From UBA1479 sp963972065 (GTDB lineage Bacteria > Pseudomonadota > Alphaproteobacteria > Rhodospirillales > Casp-alpha2), in the NCBI GenBank assembly GCA_963972065.1, contig CAXAVJ010000044.1, positions 1 through 26,978 on the forward strand: a DNA stretch of 26,978 nucleotides, in the 5' to 3' direction. Below the pieces are notes generated by a model. The model saw only the letters and a program-made list of their open reading frames with translations, was not told the DNA's origin and did not search any database. A program made the translations under genes and the position numbers. Of this stretch, positions 14,512 to 21,823 are shown in pieces. Every line of letters starts with the position of its first letter. Positions within the stretch are counted from its first letter, which is position 1.

Positions 14512-15411
14512 ATGCGCTTCTTCACCTCCGACCGCTTTGTCATTCCCCTGCCCGACGGCCACAGCTTTCCGGGACGGAAGTACATCCTGCTGCGCGAACA
14601 CTTGGTGCGCGAGGGCATCCTGGCGGCGGACCGCATCCTCCCCTCGCCCCTGGCCGAGGCGGACGACATCGCCCGCGCCCACGATGCGGACTACATGGCG
14701 GCGGTGCGCGACGGCCGCCTCGACGCCCAGGCGCAGCGCCGCATCGGCCTGCCGTGGAGCCGCAATCTGGTCGACCGGGTCACCGCGACCATGGGGGGCG
14801 CCGTGGCGGCGGCGGAAGCGGCGCTGGAATTCGGCCTGTCGGGCCAGCTTGCCGGCGGCACCCATCACGCCCATCGCGATTTCGGCGCGGGCTATTGCAT
14901 CTTCAACGATTTCGCGATTGCGGCGCTGAAGATCCTGGCCGAGGGCTGGGCCGCGCGCGTTGCCATCATCGACTTGGACGTCCACCAAGGCGACGGCAAC
15001 GCCGCCATCCTGACCGGCCATCCCGACGTGTTCGTGTTCTCCATGCAGGGAGCAAAGAACTTCCCCCATCACCGCGTGGCGTCAGACCTGGACGTGGACC
15101 TGCCCGACGGCACGGAGGACGCGGCCTATCTGAAAGCTCTCGCCGAACACCTACCGGCCGTGTTCGATTTCCGCCCGGACTTGGTGCTCTATCAGGCCGG
15201 CGTCGACCCTTTGGCTGAAGACCGCCTGGGCCGCCTCGCGCTAACCCTGGACGGCCTCGCCAAGCGCGACCGCCTGGTGCTCACGGAATGCCGCTCGCGC
15301 GGCATTCCCGTTTCATTGGGATTGGGTGGCGGTTACGCCGACCCCATCGACCTGTCGGTCCAGGCCTACGCCAATACCTATGCCGTGGCGAAGGACGTCT
15401 ATCGGTTCTGA
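14512..15411 (+). CDS. Histone-deacetylase-family (class II-like) amidohydrolase
   Basis: The 299-residue protein has the arginase/deacetylase fold motifs in order: THHAHRDFG with the His pair 118-119, IDLDVHQGDG with zinc ligands Asp156 and His158, YQAGVDPL with zinc ligand Asp232, and LGGGY with Tyr275 as the oxyanion residue. All catalytic positions are present, so it should be active. Bacterial members remove acetyl or acyl groups from polyamines, acetoin-related or protein lysines; the substrate here is unknown. It starts at an ATG about 75 bases after the lipoprotein terminator and converges on the Cys-rich gene with a 10-base gap. Cytoplasmic. Confidence 0.93.
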   Translation: MRFFTSDRFVIPLPDGHSFPGRKYILLREHLVREGILAADRILPSPLAEADDIARAHDADYMAAVRDGRLDAQAQRRIGLPWSRNLVDRVTATMGGAVAAAEAALEFGLSGQLAGGTHHAHRDFGAGYCIFNDFAIAALKILAEGWAARVAIIDLDVHQGDGNAAILTGHPDVFVFSMQGAKNFPHHRVASDLDVDLPDGTEDAAYLKALAEHLPAVFDFRPDLVLYQAGVDPLAEDRLGRLALTLDGLAKRDRLVLTECRSRGIPVSLGLGGGYADPIDLSVQAYANTYAVAKDVYRF

Positions 15412-15421
15412 AGGGGGGCGC

Positions 15422-16192
15422 TTACTTCCCGTCCCGCTTGGCGATGCAGGCGCGGACGGAGCTGGAGCGGCAGGACTGGATGCAACCTTGGCGCTTATTG
15501 GCGCTGCCGGACGGCCCCGCGAGGCAACCCCGCGTGCAGTCCTGCAGCAAGTCCTGAAAATGTCCGCCCGAATGATCGCGGCACCAGTTGTAGTCCGCGT
15601 CGAAACCGTCGGTGATGCCCTCGTTGAAGCCCTGGGCGATGCGCGTGAAGAAACCCTCGCGCTTGCCATCGCCTTCGGATGTTTCGGCAGGCGGCGCGTT
15701 GGGAACGGCCCCGGCCTGCGGGGCGGCCGGCTGATCGGGTTCGCCGCCGAAGCCGCTGAGCAAGCGGGAGAAGAAACCCGCCCGTTCGGCCGTTTGCGGC
15801 GCCGCGGCTTCGGCCGGCGCCGTCGGCACCGCCGCGACGCTTTCGGGGGCTGTGGGTGTTGCAGCCTGCTTGACGGGCACCGCCCGCGTTACGGTCTTGG
15901 GGGCCGGACCCTGGGCCCGCTGGGACAGGCAGGCGTCCACGGCCGTGCCCTTGCAGGTCTGATAACAGCCCCGTTTCTGGGACACTTTCTTGTTGCTGAT
16001 GCGCGTGCAGTTGGCATCGACGCAGGCCTCGAACGCCCGGTCGTAGACCTTGGGCATATTGTTGAAGCACCAGTCAAAGTCACCCAGGTCGTAGGCCGCC
16101 GCCCGCGAAGGGCCGAGATGCAGGCAGGCCATGAAGCCGACAAGCGCCATGAGGATCCGCAAAGCCGTCCGTCCTTCTGAATGTTTCGTCAC
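15422..16192 (-). CDS. Secreted protein with two six-cysteine modules, family not recognised
   Basis: I do not recognise this 256-residue protein. It starts with a likely signal peptide (basic n-region, hydrophobic 12-25, cleavage near SRAAA, residues 29-33). Two modules follow, at residues 41-89 and 203-250. Each starts with Trp-Cys and has six cysteines spaced 15-5-14-4-8 and 15-4-14-4-8; both contain KR-x-GC-x2-(T/S)C and end with AC(L/I)-x2-R. A Pro/Ala-rich linker (about 91-200) carries two GFF-(S/T)-R repeats (139-143, 180-184). Twelve mature cysteines in pairs suggest disulfide-bonded periplasmic domains or metal binding. The start is GTG, overlapping the ubiX TGA (GTGA); an ATG at 16150 is an alternative. 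Coupling to ubiX is suggested by the overlap only. Confidence 0.72.
   Translation of the reverse strand: MTKHSEGRTALRILMALVGFMACLHLGPSRAAAYDLGDFDWCFNNMPKVYDRAFEACVDANCTRISNKKVSQKRGCYQTCKGTAVDACLSQRAQGPAPKTVTRAVPVKQAATPTAPESVAAVPTAPAEAAAPQTAERAGFFSRLLSGFGGEPDQPAAPQAGAVPNAPPAETSEGDGKREGFFTRIAQGFNEGITDGFDADYNWCRDHSGGHFQDLLQDCTRGCLAGPSGSANKRQGCIQSCRSSSVRACIAKRDGK
15443..15586 (-). repeat. Cys-rich module 2 (coding repeat)
   Basis: Encodes residues 203-250, with Cys at 204, 219, 223, 237, 241 and 249. The two modules are diverged in other positions, so the duplication is old. Confidence 0.75.
15926..16072 (-). repeat. Cys-rich module 1 (coding repeat)
   Basis: Encodes residues 41-89 of the secreted protein, with Cys at 42, 57, 62, 76, 80 and 88. 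It matches module 2 (15443-15586) in cysteine spacing to within one residue. Confidence 0.75.
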
Positions 16193-16797
16193 GGCTTGTC
16201 GCCGCCGATGGCCGCGATGCCCCCAGCCTCGCCCCAGCGGGGCGCCGTGTCCAGATGCACGCCGGCCTGGTCGAGCAGGCGCATGCAGGTCTGATCCACA
16301 AGGTCGCTGATCGCCTGGGGTTTTTGATAGAACGCCGGCACGGGCGGGAAGATCACCGCCCCCAGGGTCGCCAGCTTGGTCAGGGTTTCCAGATGCCCGG
16401 CATGCAGCGGCGTTTCGCGCACGGCCAGCACCAACGTCCGGCGTTCCTTCAACATCACGTCGGCGGCGCGGGTGATCAGATCGCCCGTGTTGCCGTAGGC
16501 GATGTTGGATGCCGTCTTCACGGAACAGGGGGCGACGATCATGGCGTCCAGGCGGAACGAGCCCGAGGACACGGGCGCCCCCACGTTGCCCGCCAGATGC
16601 ACGACATCGGCCAGGGCCTCGATCTCGGCCGCGTCGCGGTCAAGCTCCGCCGAAATGGTCAGCCGCCCGGCCTTGGAAATCACCAGATGGCTTTCGACAT
16701 CCGGCGTTTCCGCCAGCATTTCCAGCAGGCGTTGGCCGTAGACGGCGCCCGAGGCACCGGTGATGGCGATAAGGATGCGTTTTCGGTCGTTGGACAT
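16189..16797 (-). CDS. ubiX: Flavin prenyltransferase UbiX
   Basis: UbiX joins a dimethylallyl group to FMN, making the prenylated flavin used by UbiD-type decarboxylases in ubiquinone synthesis and aromatic acid metabolism. Visible motifs are the nucleotide-binding start ITGASGAVYG, the SSGSF loop, VAPCSVKTASNIAYG and RETPL, all typical of the family. From the ATG at 16797 the protein is 202 residues, a normal length, beginning just before the first strand. An upstream ATG at 16833 would add 12 residues with no family support. Neither start has a strong ribosome site. No ubiD is in the window. The stop overlaps the GTG of the Cys-rich gene, and the gene is divergent from a ThDP-dependent enzyme. 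Confidence 0.94.
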   Translation of the reverse strand: MSNDRKRILIAITGASGAVYGQRLLEMLAETPDVESHLVISKAGRLTISAELDRDAAEIEALADVVHLAGNVGAPVSSGSFRLDAMIVAPCSVKTASNIAYGNTGDLITRAADVMLKERRTLVLAVRETPLHAGHLETLTKLATLGAVIFPPVPAFYQKPQAISDLVDQTCMRLLDQAGVHLDTAPRWGEAGGIAAIGGDKP

Positions 16798-16851
16798 GGG
16801 GGCAATTTGGGGTTCGCCGCCGCATTTGTCCATGCTTAGCGCAAATCCCGA

Positions 16852-16879
16852 TTGACCGCCCGGCCCGGCGCGTTACTTT
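16852..16879 (+). promoter_or_regulatory. Candidate promoter for the ThDP enzyme gene
   Basis: TTGACC (16852-16857) and TACTTT (16874-16879) are 16 bases apart and about 55 bases before the ATG at 16934. The -35 is good (five of six), the -10 modest (three of six). Confidence 0.4.
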
Positions 16880-16933
16880 GTGCGCAGACCGGATTGTATA
16901 CAGTTCCACCCCCCAGCCGAGGCAGAGACCACC

Positions 16934-18610
16934 ATGACCAACACCACCAGCGCCAACAAAATCTGGGGCCGTTCGGCCTTTATCGAGCTTTTGAAGCAGG
17001 AAGGCGTGACCCACATGTTCGGCAATCCGGGGACCACGGAACTGCCGATTATGCACGCGCTGGCCGACCATCCGGACATGACCTACGTCCTGGGCCTGCA
17101 GGAGGCGCTCGTCGTCGCCATGGCCGACGGCTATTCCCGCGCGTCCGGCAAGCTGGTCGCCTGCAACGTCCGTGTGGCGCCGGGATTGGGCAACGCCATG
17201 GGCTCGCTGTTCAACGCCAAGTTCACCAACACGCCGATGATCCTGACCGCCGGGCAGCAGGAACAGGGCCACGGCCTGACCGAGCCCGTGCTGTACGGCG
17301 ATCTGGTGTCCATGGCCCGCCCCTTGGTGAAATGGGCGGTCGAGGTGACGCGCCTGGAAGACCTGCCGCGCATCATCCACCGCGCCGCCAAGGTCGCCAT
17401 GACGCCGCCGACGGGGCCCGTGTTCCTGTCCCTGCCGGGCGACATCCTGAACGACGAGGCGGGGTTGGACCTGGGCTCCGCCACCCGCATCGACACTCGC
17501 GTGCGCCCGTCCGACGAGGTTCTGGAAACCCTGGCCAAGCGCATCCTGGCGGCCGAAAATCCGGTGGTCGTGGTCGGCGACGAGATGGTGAAAAGCGACG
17601 CCCTCGCCGAGGCCGCGGCCTTCGCCACAATCCTCGGCGCACCCGTGTTTCAGTCGTCGACGCCTTACGGCGCCCAGTTCCTCAACGAACATCCCTGCTT
17701 TATGGGGGCGCTGGAGCGTAGCCAGAAGCAGGCGCGCGCCGCGCTTGAGCCCTATGATCTGATGATCGCCCTCGGCACCGATCCCCTGACCATGTCGGTC
17801 TACAGCCCCATCGATCCCCTGCCCGACGGCATGAAGATCGTGCAGATCGGCCTCAACGAATGGGACATCGCCAAGAACTATCCGGTCGAGGTCGCGGCAT
17901 TGGGCGACCTGAAGACCACCCTGCCCGCCCTCGCCGACATGCTGACCAGGGTCGGCGGCGACGCCCAGGCGGCCCGCGCCAAGGCGTCCATCGCCGCATT
18001 GGCCGCGACCAACTGGTCGGCCCGGCGCAGCCGCCTGATCACGGAGCTGTCCGATGGCGACGGGCCGCAACCCATCGACCCCCGCCACATGGCCAAGATG
18101 ATCACCGACGTCCTGCCCGAGAACGCCATCATCGTAAACGAGGGGCTGACCTCGGCCCGGCTGTTGGATCAATTGTTCCCGTTCCGCGACCGCTTCGCCT
18201 ATCACGGCCTGGCGTCGGGCGGCATCGGCTGGGGCCTGCCGGCCGCCGTCGGCGTGCAGATCGCCCAGCCCGACCGCCCCGTGGTCGCCGTGATCGGCGA
18301 CGGCAGCGCCATGTATTCGATCCAGGCCCTGTGGACGGCCGCGGCCATGAAACTGCCGCTGACCTACGTGATCGCCAACAACGGCGGCTACCGCATCATC
18401 AAGCAGCGCCTGAAATCCTTCCACGGCTCGGAAAACTACATCGCCATGGATTTCGTCGACCCGCCCATTGATTTCGTCGCCGTGGCGTCGGGCATGGGCC
18501 TGACGGCGGAACGCATCACCGATCCCGCCCGCGTGCGGACGGCGCTGAACGAAGCCATCGCCAATCCGGGGCCGAACCTGCTGGAAATCGTGGTCGACGG
18601 GACGGTCTGA
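16934..18610 (+). CDS. Thiamine-diphosphate-dependent enzyme, benzoylformate decarboxylase-like
   Basis: The 558-residue protein has the three-domain plan of 2-keto-acid decarboxylases and acetolactate synthases. The Pyr domain has GNPGTTELP and LQEA with the cofactor-activating Glu57. The PP domain has GDGSAMYS (455-462) and NNGGY (from 482), binding the diphosphate and metal. Overall it reads most like benzoylformate decarboxylase. However, in an ungapped alignment from memory the Pseudomonas catalytic Ser26 is Thr34, His70 is Arg80 and His281 is Ser288. It is therefore probably not a benzoylformate decarboxylase; another 2-keto acid or an oxalyl/acyl-CoA-like lyase reaction is possible. 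I preferred the ATG at 16934 over 16880 because the extra 18 residues lie before the conserved start. Convergent with the SDR gene. Confidence 0.85.
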   Translation: MTNTTSANKIWGRSAFIELLKQEGVTHMFGNPGTTELPIMHALADHPDMTYVLGLQEALVVAMADGYSRASGKLVACNVRVAPGLGNAMGSLFNAKFTNTPMILTAGQQEQGHGLTEPVLYGDLVSMARPLVKWAVEVTRLEDLPRIIHRAAKVAMTPPTGPVFLSLPGDILNDEAGLDLGSATRIDTRVRPSDEVLETLAKRILAAENPVVVVGDEMVKSDALAEAAAFATILGAPVFQSSTPYGAQFLNEHPCFMGALERSQKQARAALEPYDLMIALGTDPLTMSVYSPIDPLPDGMKIVQIGLNEWDIAKNYPVEVAALGDLKTTLPALADMLTRVGGDAQAARAKASIAALAATNWSARRSRLITELSDGDGPQPIDPRHMAKMITDVLPENAIIVNEGLTSARLLDQLFPFRDRFAYHGLASGGIGWGLPAAVGVQIAQPDRPVVAVIGDGSAMYSIQALWTAAAMKLPLTYVIANNGGYRIIKQRLKSFHGSENYIAMDFVDPPIDFVAVASGMGLTAERITDPARVRTALNEAIANPGPNLLEIVVDGTV

Positions 18611-18621
18611 CCCGCCCCCGG

Positions 18622-19422
18622 TCAATGAAGGGTCAAGCCGCCGGTCGGGCTGATGGTCGATCCGGTGAGAAACGCCGAATCCTCCGACGCCAGGAAGGTG
18701 GCGACGCCGCCGATGTCGTCGGGATTGGCAATTCCTAACGGTGCCCGCTGCTGAATGCGGGCGTATTGCGCCCGGTGCAGGTCGGTCATTTCGATCTTGC
18801 CCTCGAAGCCGTCCCAGGACGGCGATTCCCCGATCAGGGTCACGGCGATGCAATTGACCCGCACCTTATGGCGGGCCATCTCCTTGCCGATCACCTTGGT
18901 CGTCATCACCAGCCCGCCGGCATAAAGCGCCACGGTGGTCTGACCCGCCGTCGGCACCCGTCCGCCTTCCGATGTGACGAACATGCAACTGCCGCTTTCG
19001 CGCTCGATCATATAGGGCAGGACCGCGTGCAGCGGTAGCAGCTTCGCCGCCGTCGCGCGGGACACGACCTCGGTCACGGCGGCGACATCGATCTCGTTGA
19101 AGATGCCGCGAACGCTGGGGTCGTTGGTGTCCTGCGACGGTACGCCGGAAGCGCTGGCGACCAGCACGTCGATTTGGCCGTGCGCCCGCACCGTATGGGC
19201 CGCCAGGGCATCCATATCGGCTTTCGACTGCACATCGGCGGCGACGAAATCGGCTGAGCCCCCGTCCTTCCGCAGGGCCTCGACGACCATCCGGCCTTTT
19301 TCTTCCGACCGGCCGGAGACGACGACCGTCGCCCCCTCGGCCGCGAAGCGGCGGGCGACGCCCAGGCCGATGCCGCCGGTCGATCCGGTGACGATCGCCA
19401 CTTTTCCTTGGAGTTTTCCCAT
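18622..19422 (-). CDS. SDR-fold protein lacking the catalytic Tyr/Lys
   Basis: The 266-residue protein has a complete short-chain dehydrogenase Rossmann fold: TGSTGGIG at 12-19 for the dinucleotide, an AADVQ acidic position near 62, and a TGSTISPTGG end. The catalytic tetrad is altered. Ser151 is kept in VTSEGG, but the positions expected for Tyr and Lys (13 and 17 residues later) are Val164 and Ala168, and the helix-4 Asn is Asp112. NNAG is replaced by VASASG. It may bind NAD(P) without classical oxidoreduction, or use another residue such as Tyr167. The start at 19422 follows a GAGG six bases away; the frame is open up to 19461 and overlaps the previous gene there. It follows the CoA transferase by 35 bases in the same operon. 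Confidence 0.85.
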   Translation of the reverse strand: MGKLQGKVAIVTGSTGGIGLGVARRFAAEGATVVVSGRSEEKGRMVVEALRKDGGSADFVAADVQSKADMDALAAHTVRAHGQIDVLVASASGVPSQDTNDPSVRGIFNEIDVAAVTEVVSRATAAKLLPLHAVLPYMIERESGSCMFVTSEGGRVPTAGQTTVALYAGGLVMTTKVIGKEMARHKVRVNCIAVTLIGESPSWDGFEGKIEMTDLHRAQYARIQQRAPLGIANPDDIGGVATFLASEDSAFLTGSTISPTGGLTLH

Positions 19423-19457
19423 CTGTTCCTCGTCTGCTGTGCGTATGCCGAGCGCGC

Positions 19458-20624
19458 TCAATCCTTACGGCGGGGCCAGCCCGACTGCTTCAGGTCATCC
19501 GTATGCTGGCCCAAGGTCGGCGCGGGATGTTTCACCCGGCCCGGCGTGGCGCTCAGCTTCGGCACGATGCCCGGGGTCTTCATGGGTTTGCCGTGGGAGG
19601 TCACCGTATCCAGGATCATCTCACGCGCCTGGTACTGGGGGTCCTCGACGATGTCGGCGATGGTATAGGTCTTGCCGACGGGGACGGAGACGGCGTCGAG
19701 CCGCGCGATAACCTCGTCACAGGTCATGGTTGCCGCCCATTCCTGGATCGCCGCGTCGATCCGCTCCACATGCCGCGCGCGGCCATCGTTATGTTTCAGT
19801 TCCGGATCGTCGGCCAGGTCCTGGCGGCCCATCTCGGTCATCAAGCGCTGGAAGATGCTGTCGCCGTTGCCGGCGATCAGGACGTATTGATCGTCCTTGC
19901 ACAGATAGGCGTTGGTCGGCACGATGCCCGGCAGGGCACTGCCCGTGCGCTCGCGCACGACCCCGGCGGAGGTATATTCTGTCAGGGTGCTTTCCATCAC
20001 GTTGAACACGGATTCATAGAGGGCGACGTCGACCACCTGGCCCTCGCCGCCGTTCACGTTGACATGGTGCAGGGCGAACATCAGGCCCATCACCCCGTGC
20101 ATCGACGCCAGGGTGTCACCGATGGAAATGCCGACCCGCACCGGCACGCGGCCCGGCTCGCCGGTGATATAGCGCAGCCCGCCCATGGATTCGCCCAAAA
20201 CGCCGAACCCCGGCTTGTCCTTGTAGGGGCCCGTCTGGCCGAAGCCGGAGATCCGCAGCATGACCAGCTTGGGATTGATGGCGTGAAGCTGCTCCCAGCC
20301 CAGGCCCCATTTCTCCAGGGTGCCCGGCTTGAAGTTCTCGATCACCACGTCGGCTTCCTTGGCCAGGGTGAGAACCACGTCACGGCCTTCCGGGGACTTC
20401 AGGTCAAGACAGACCGAACGCTTGTTGCGCGACTGGATCTCCCACCAAAGCGAGGTGCCGTCCTGCACGATGCGCCATTTTCGCAAGCCATCGCCGGCAC
20501 CCGCCGCCTCGACCTTGATCACGTCGGCGCCGAAATCGGCCAGCGTCTTGGCCGCGAAGGGCCCAGCCACGAATTGGCCCAGTTCAATCACTTTCAATCC
20601 TTGAAGAGCTTCCATGTCCCGCAT
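19458..20624 (-). CDS. CaiB/BaiF family CoA transferase (family III)
   Basis: The 388-residue protein carries the family III CoA-transferase signature: VIELGQFVAGPFAA near the N-terminus, a FGADVIKVE block (31-39) for CoA, NKRSVCLDLK (67-76) and the catalytic Asp170 in GISIGDTLA, which forms the acyl-enzyme anhydride. Such enzymes move CoA between carboxylic acids, for example formate/oxalate, carnitine or succinate with aromatic or dicarboxylic acids. The substrate is not determined. An ATG at 20615 (MEALQGL) is equally plausible as start. It forms an operon with the SDR-like gene downstream and lies near a ThDP enzyme, so a CoA-linked 2-oxo or hydroxy acid pathway is a reasonable guess. Cytoplasmic. 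Confidence 0.92.
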   Translation of the reverse strand: MRDMEALQGLKVIELGQFVAGPFAAKTLADFGADVIKVEAAGAGDGLRKWRIVQDGTSLWWEIQSRNKRSVCLDLKSPEGRDVVLTLAKEADVVIENFKPGTLEKWGLGWEQLHAINPKLVMLRISGFGQTGPYKDKPGFGVLGESMGGLRYITGEPGRVPVRVGISIGDTLASMHGVMGLMFALHHVNVNGGEGQVVDVALYESVFNVMESTLTEYTSAGVVRERTGSALPGIVPTNAYLCKDDQYVLIAGNGDSIFQRLMTEMGRQDLADDPELKHNDGRARHVERIDAAIQEWAATMTCDEVIARLDAVSVPVGKTYTIADIVEDPQYQAREMILDTVTSHGKPMKTPGIVPKLSATPGRVKHPAPTLGQHTDDLKQSGWPRRKD

Positions 20625-20737
20625 TCCGTATTATTGATGGTCATCGCGGCGCGACCTTTTGCGCACGCCGGAACGGCAGCATCGACAAGGGGGCGCGGAA
20701 AAGCAACCCGGAGCGCACAGAGGGGGAAATGAAGCGC

Positions 20738-21361
20738 CTAGGCCGCAACCCAGCCGGCCAGCGGCTCCGCCAGATTTTCCCAAGGCAGATACCCCGCCGT
20801 GACCAGCATGGCCTTCTGGTCCTCGACGGCGAGCAGGGTCGGAAACCCGGTGATGCCGGAGCTTTGCGCGAACCAGAAATCGCCCTGGGTTTCTTCACGC
20901 ATGTCGGGGGAGGTCAGCAGGGCGAAGAATTCGTCGCGGTCGAAACCGAACTCGCCGGCGATATCGGCAAGCACGGCTTCCTTCGCCGTGTCGCGGTTAT
21001 CGACATAGAACGCGCGGTGCAGATGGGCCAGGAACGGCAATGCCCGGGATTCGTCGATCTTGCGCGCCGTGACGACGGCGCGGCAGGCCGGTTCCGTGTC
21101 GTAGACGAAAGTGTCCTGATCGAAAAAGGCGAAGTCGAAGGGCTGACCCGTGGCGTCCTGCACATGATGCCAATGGTCGCGGATGTAATCCTTGTCCTTG
21201 CCGCGCATGGGATGGACCGTGCCGGGACGTAGCCCGCCGACCATGACCCGCACGGGCGCCTCGGCACCAAACGATTCGGCGACCTTATCGATGACCGGGG
21301 AAAAGCCCCAGCACCAGGAACACATGGGGTCGGCGACATAAAGGAAATGCTTGCTCATCAT
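20738..21361 (-). CDS. DsbA-family (FrnE-like) thioredoxin-fold protein
   Basis: This 207-residue protein starts DPMCSWCWGFSPV, the FrnE/2-hydroxychromene-isomerase-like branch of the DsbA superfamily, with active-site Cys14 and Cys17. An all-helical insert follows (about 55-150), then the thioredoxin cis-Pro region GITGFPTLLA near residue 173. No signal peptide is present, so it is cytoplasmic, unlike classical DsbA. FrnE proteins are thiol oxidoreductases linked to oxidative stress; the partner is unknown. Two adjacent ATGs (21361, 21358) are possible starts. It ends 113 bases before the CoA transferase start. It follows the ArsR gene on the same strand by 55 bases, so it could be read from the same promoter. 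Confidence 0.9.
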   Translation of the reverse strand: MMSKHFLYVADPMCSWCWGFSPVIDKVAESFGAEAPVRVMVGGLRPGTVHPMRGKDKDYIRDHWHHVQDATGQPFDFAFFDQDTFVYDTEPACRAVVTARKIDESRALPFLAHLHRAFYVDNRDTAKEAVLADIAGEFGFDRDEFFALLTSPDMREETQGDFWFAQSSGITGFPTLLAVEDQKAMLVTAGYLPWENLAEPLAGWVAA

Positions 21362-21416
21362 CCCGAAGTCTAACGCCCACCGCCGTCTGCGCCAAACGGA
21401 CGCCGCCGGATATTGC

Positions 21417-21716
21417 TCACTTCGCCGTGAGCACCGCCTTCATCAGGCCGGGAAAACGCTTGTCCAGTTCCTTGCGGCGCAGGGAGTTCATGTGCACGGT
21501 GCCGTCGTTGCGCGTCCACACCAGACCAGCCTCGCGCAGCACCCGGAAGTGATGAGACATGCTCGATTTCGGGCGGCCGCCGTCCAGGGCGTTGCAGCTC
21601 GCCTCGCCCTCATCCGCCAGGCGGCGGACGATGTCCATGCGCACCGGGTCGCTGAGAGCATGCAGCAGATGCTCCAGCGTGACGGCGTCGATCTCCGGGT
21701 GTTTGAACGGTCGCAT
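21417..21716 (-). CDS. ArsR-family transcriptional regulator
   Basis: The 99-residue protein is a single winged-helix domain of ArsR type: LLHALSDPVRMDIVRRL (helix 1-2), SSMSHHFRVLREAGLV (recognition helix) and the wing NDGTVHMNSLRRKEL. Metal-sensing cysteines are absent (only Cys41), so it probably senses an organic or redox signal or is controlled by another mechanism. It is divergent from the OYE-family reductase, and a GTTCGA-N6-TCGAAC dyad lies between them. No ribosome site precedes the ATG; a TACAAA six bases before it could be a -10 giving a leaderless mRNA (weak). The neighbour is its likely target. Confidence 0.9.
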   Translation of the reverse strand: MRPFKHPEIDAVTLEHLLHALSDPVRMDIVRRLADEGEASCNALDGGRPKSSMSHHFRVLREAGLVWTRNDGTVHMNSLRRKELDKRFPGLMKAVLTAK

Positions 21717-21753
21717 GATGATTTTGTAACACGCAAATTTCGGTATTGCTATT

Positions 21754-21771
21754 GTTCGAAATTTATCGAAC
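21754..21771. promoter_or_regulatory. Candidate ArsR operator between arsR-like and OYE genes
   Basis: GTTCGA-AATTTA-TCGAAC is a perfect 6-6-6 inverted repeat in an AT-rich stretch of the 107-base divergent gap. It stands 38 bases before the ArsR start and 53 bases before the OYE start. Short TTCGAA-type dyads with an AT centre are usual targets of ArsR-family repressors. A TATAGA immediately after it (21772-21777) could be the OYE -10, so binding there would block transcription. Confidence 0.6.
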
Positions 21772-21823
21772 TATAGAACTAACGGCGATACAGCCAACCC
21801 CCACTCATTTACGGAGTTTCCCC

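Noticed and set aside
16640..18853. A 737-codon open frame on the minus strand beneath the ThDP enzyme
   Set aside because: It is His/Gly/Arg/Gln-rich with no family motif and lies opposite a full-length, motif-rich gene; high GC makes such antisense frames common.
19503..20732. A 409-codon plus-strand frame beneath the CoA transferase
   Set aside because: Shadow of a gene with a complete family III signature and catalytic Asp.
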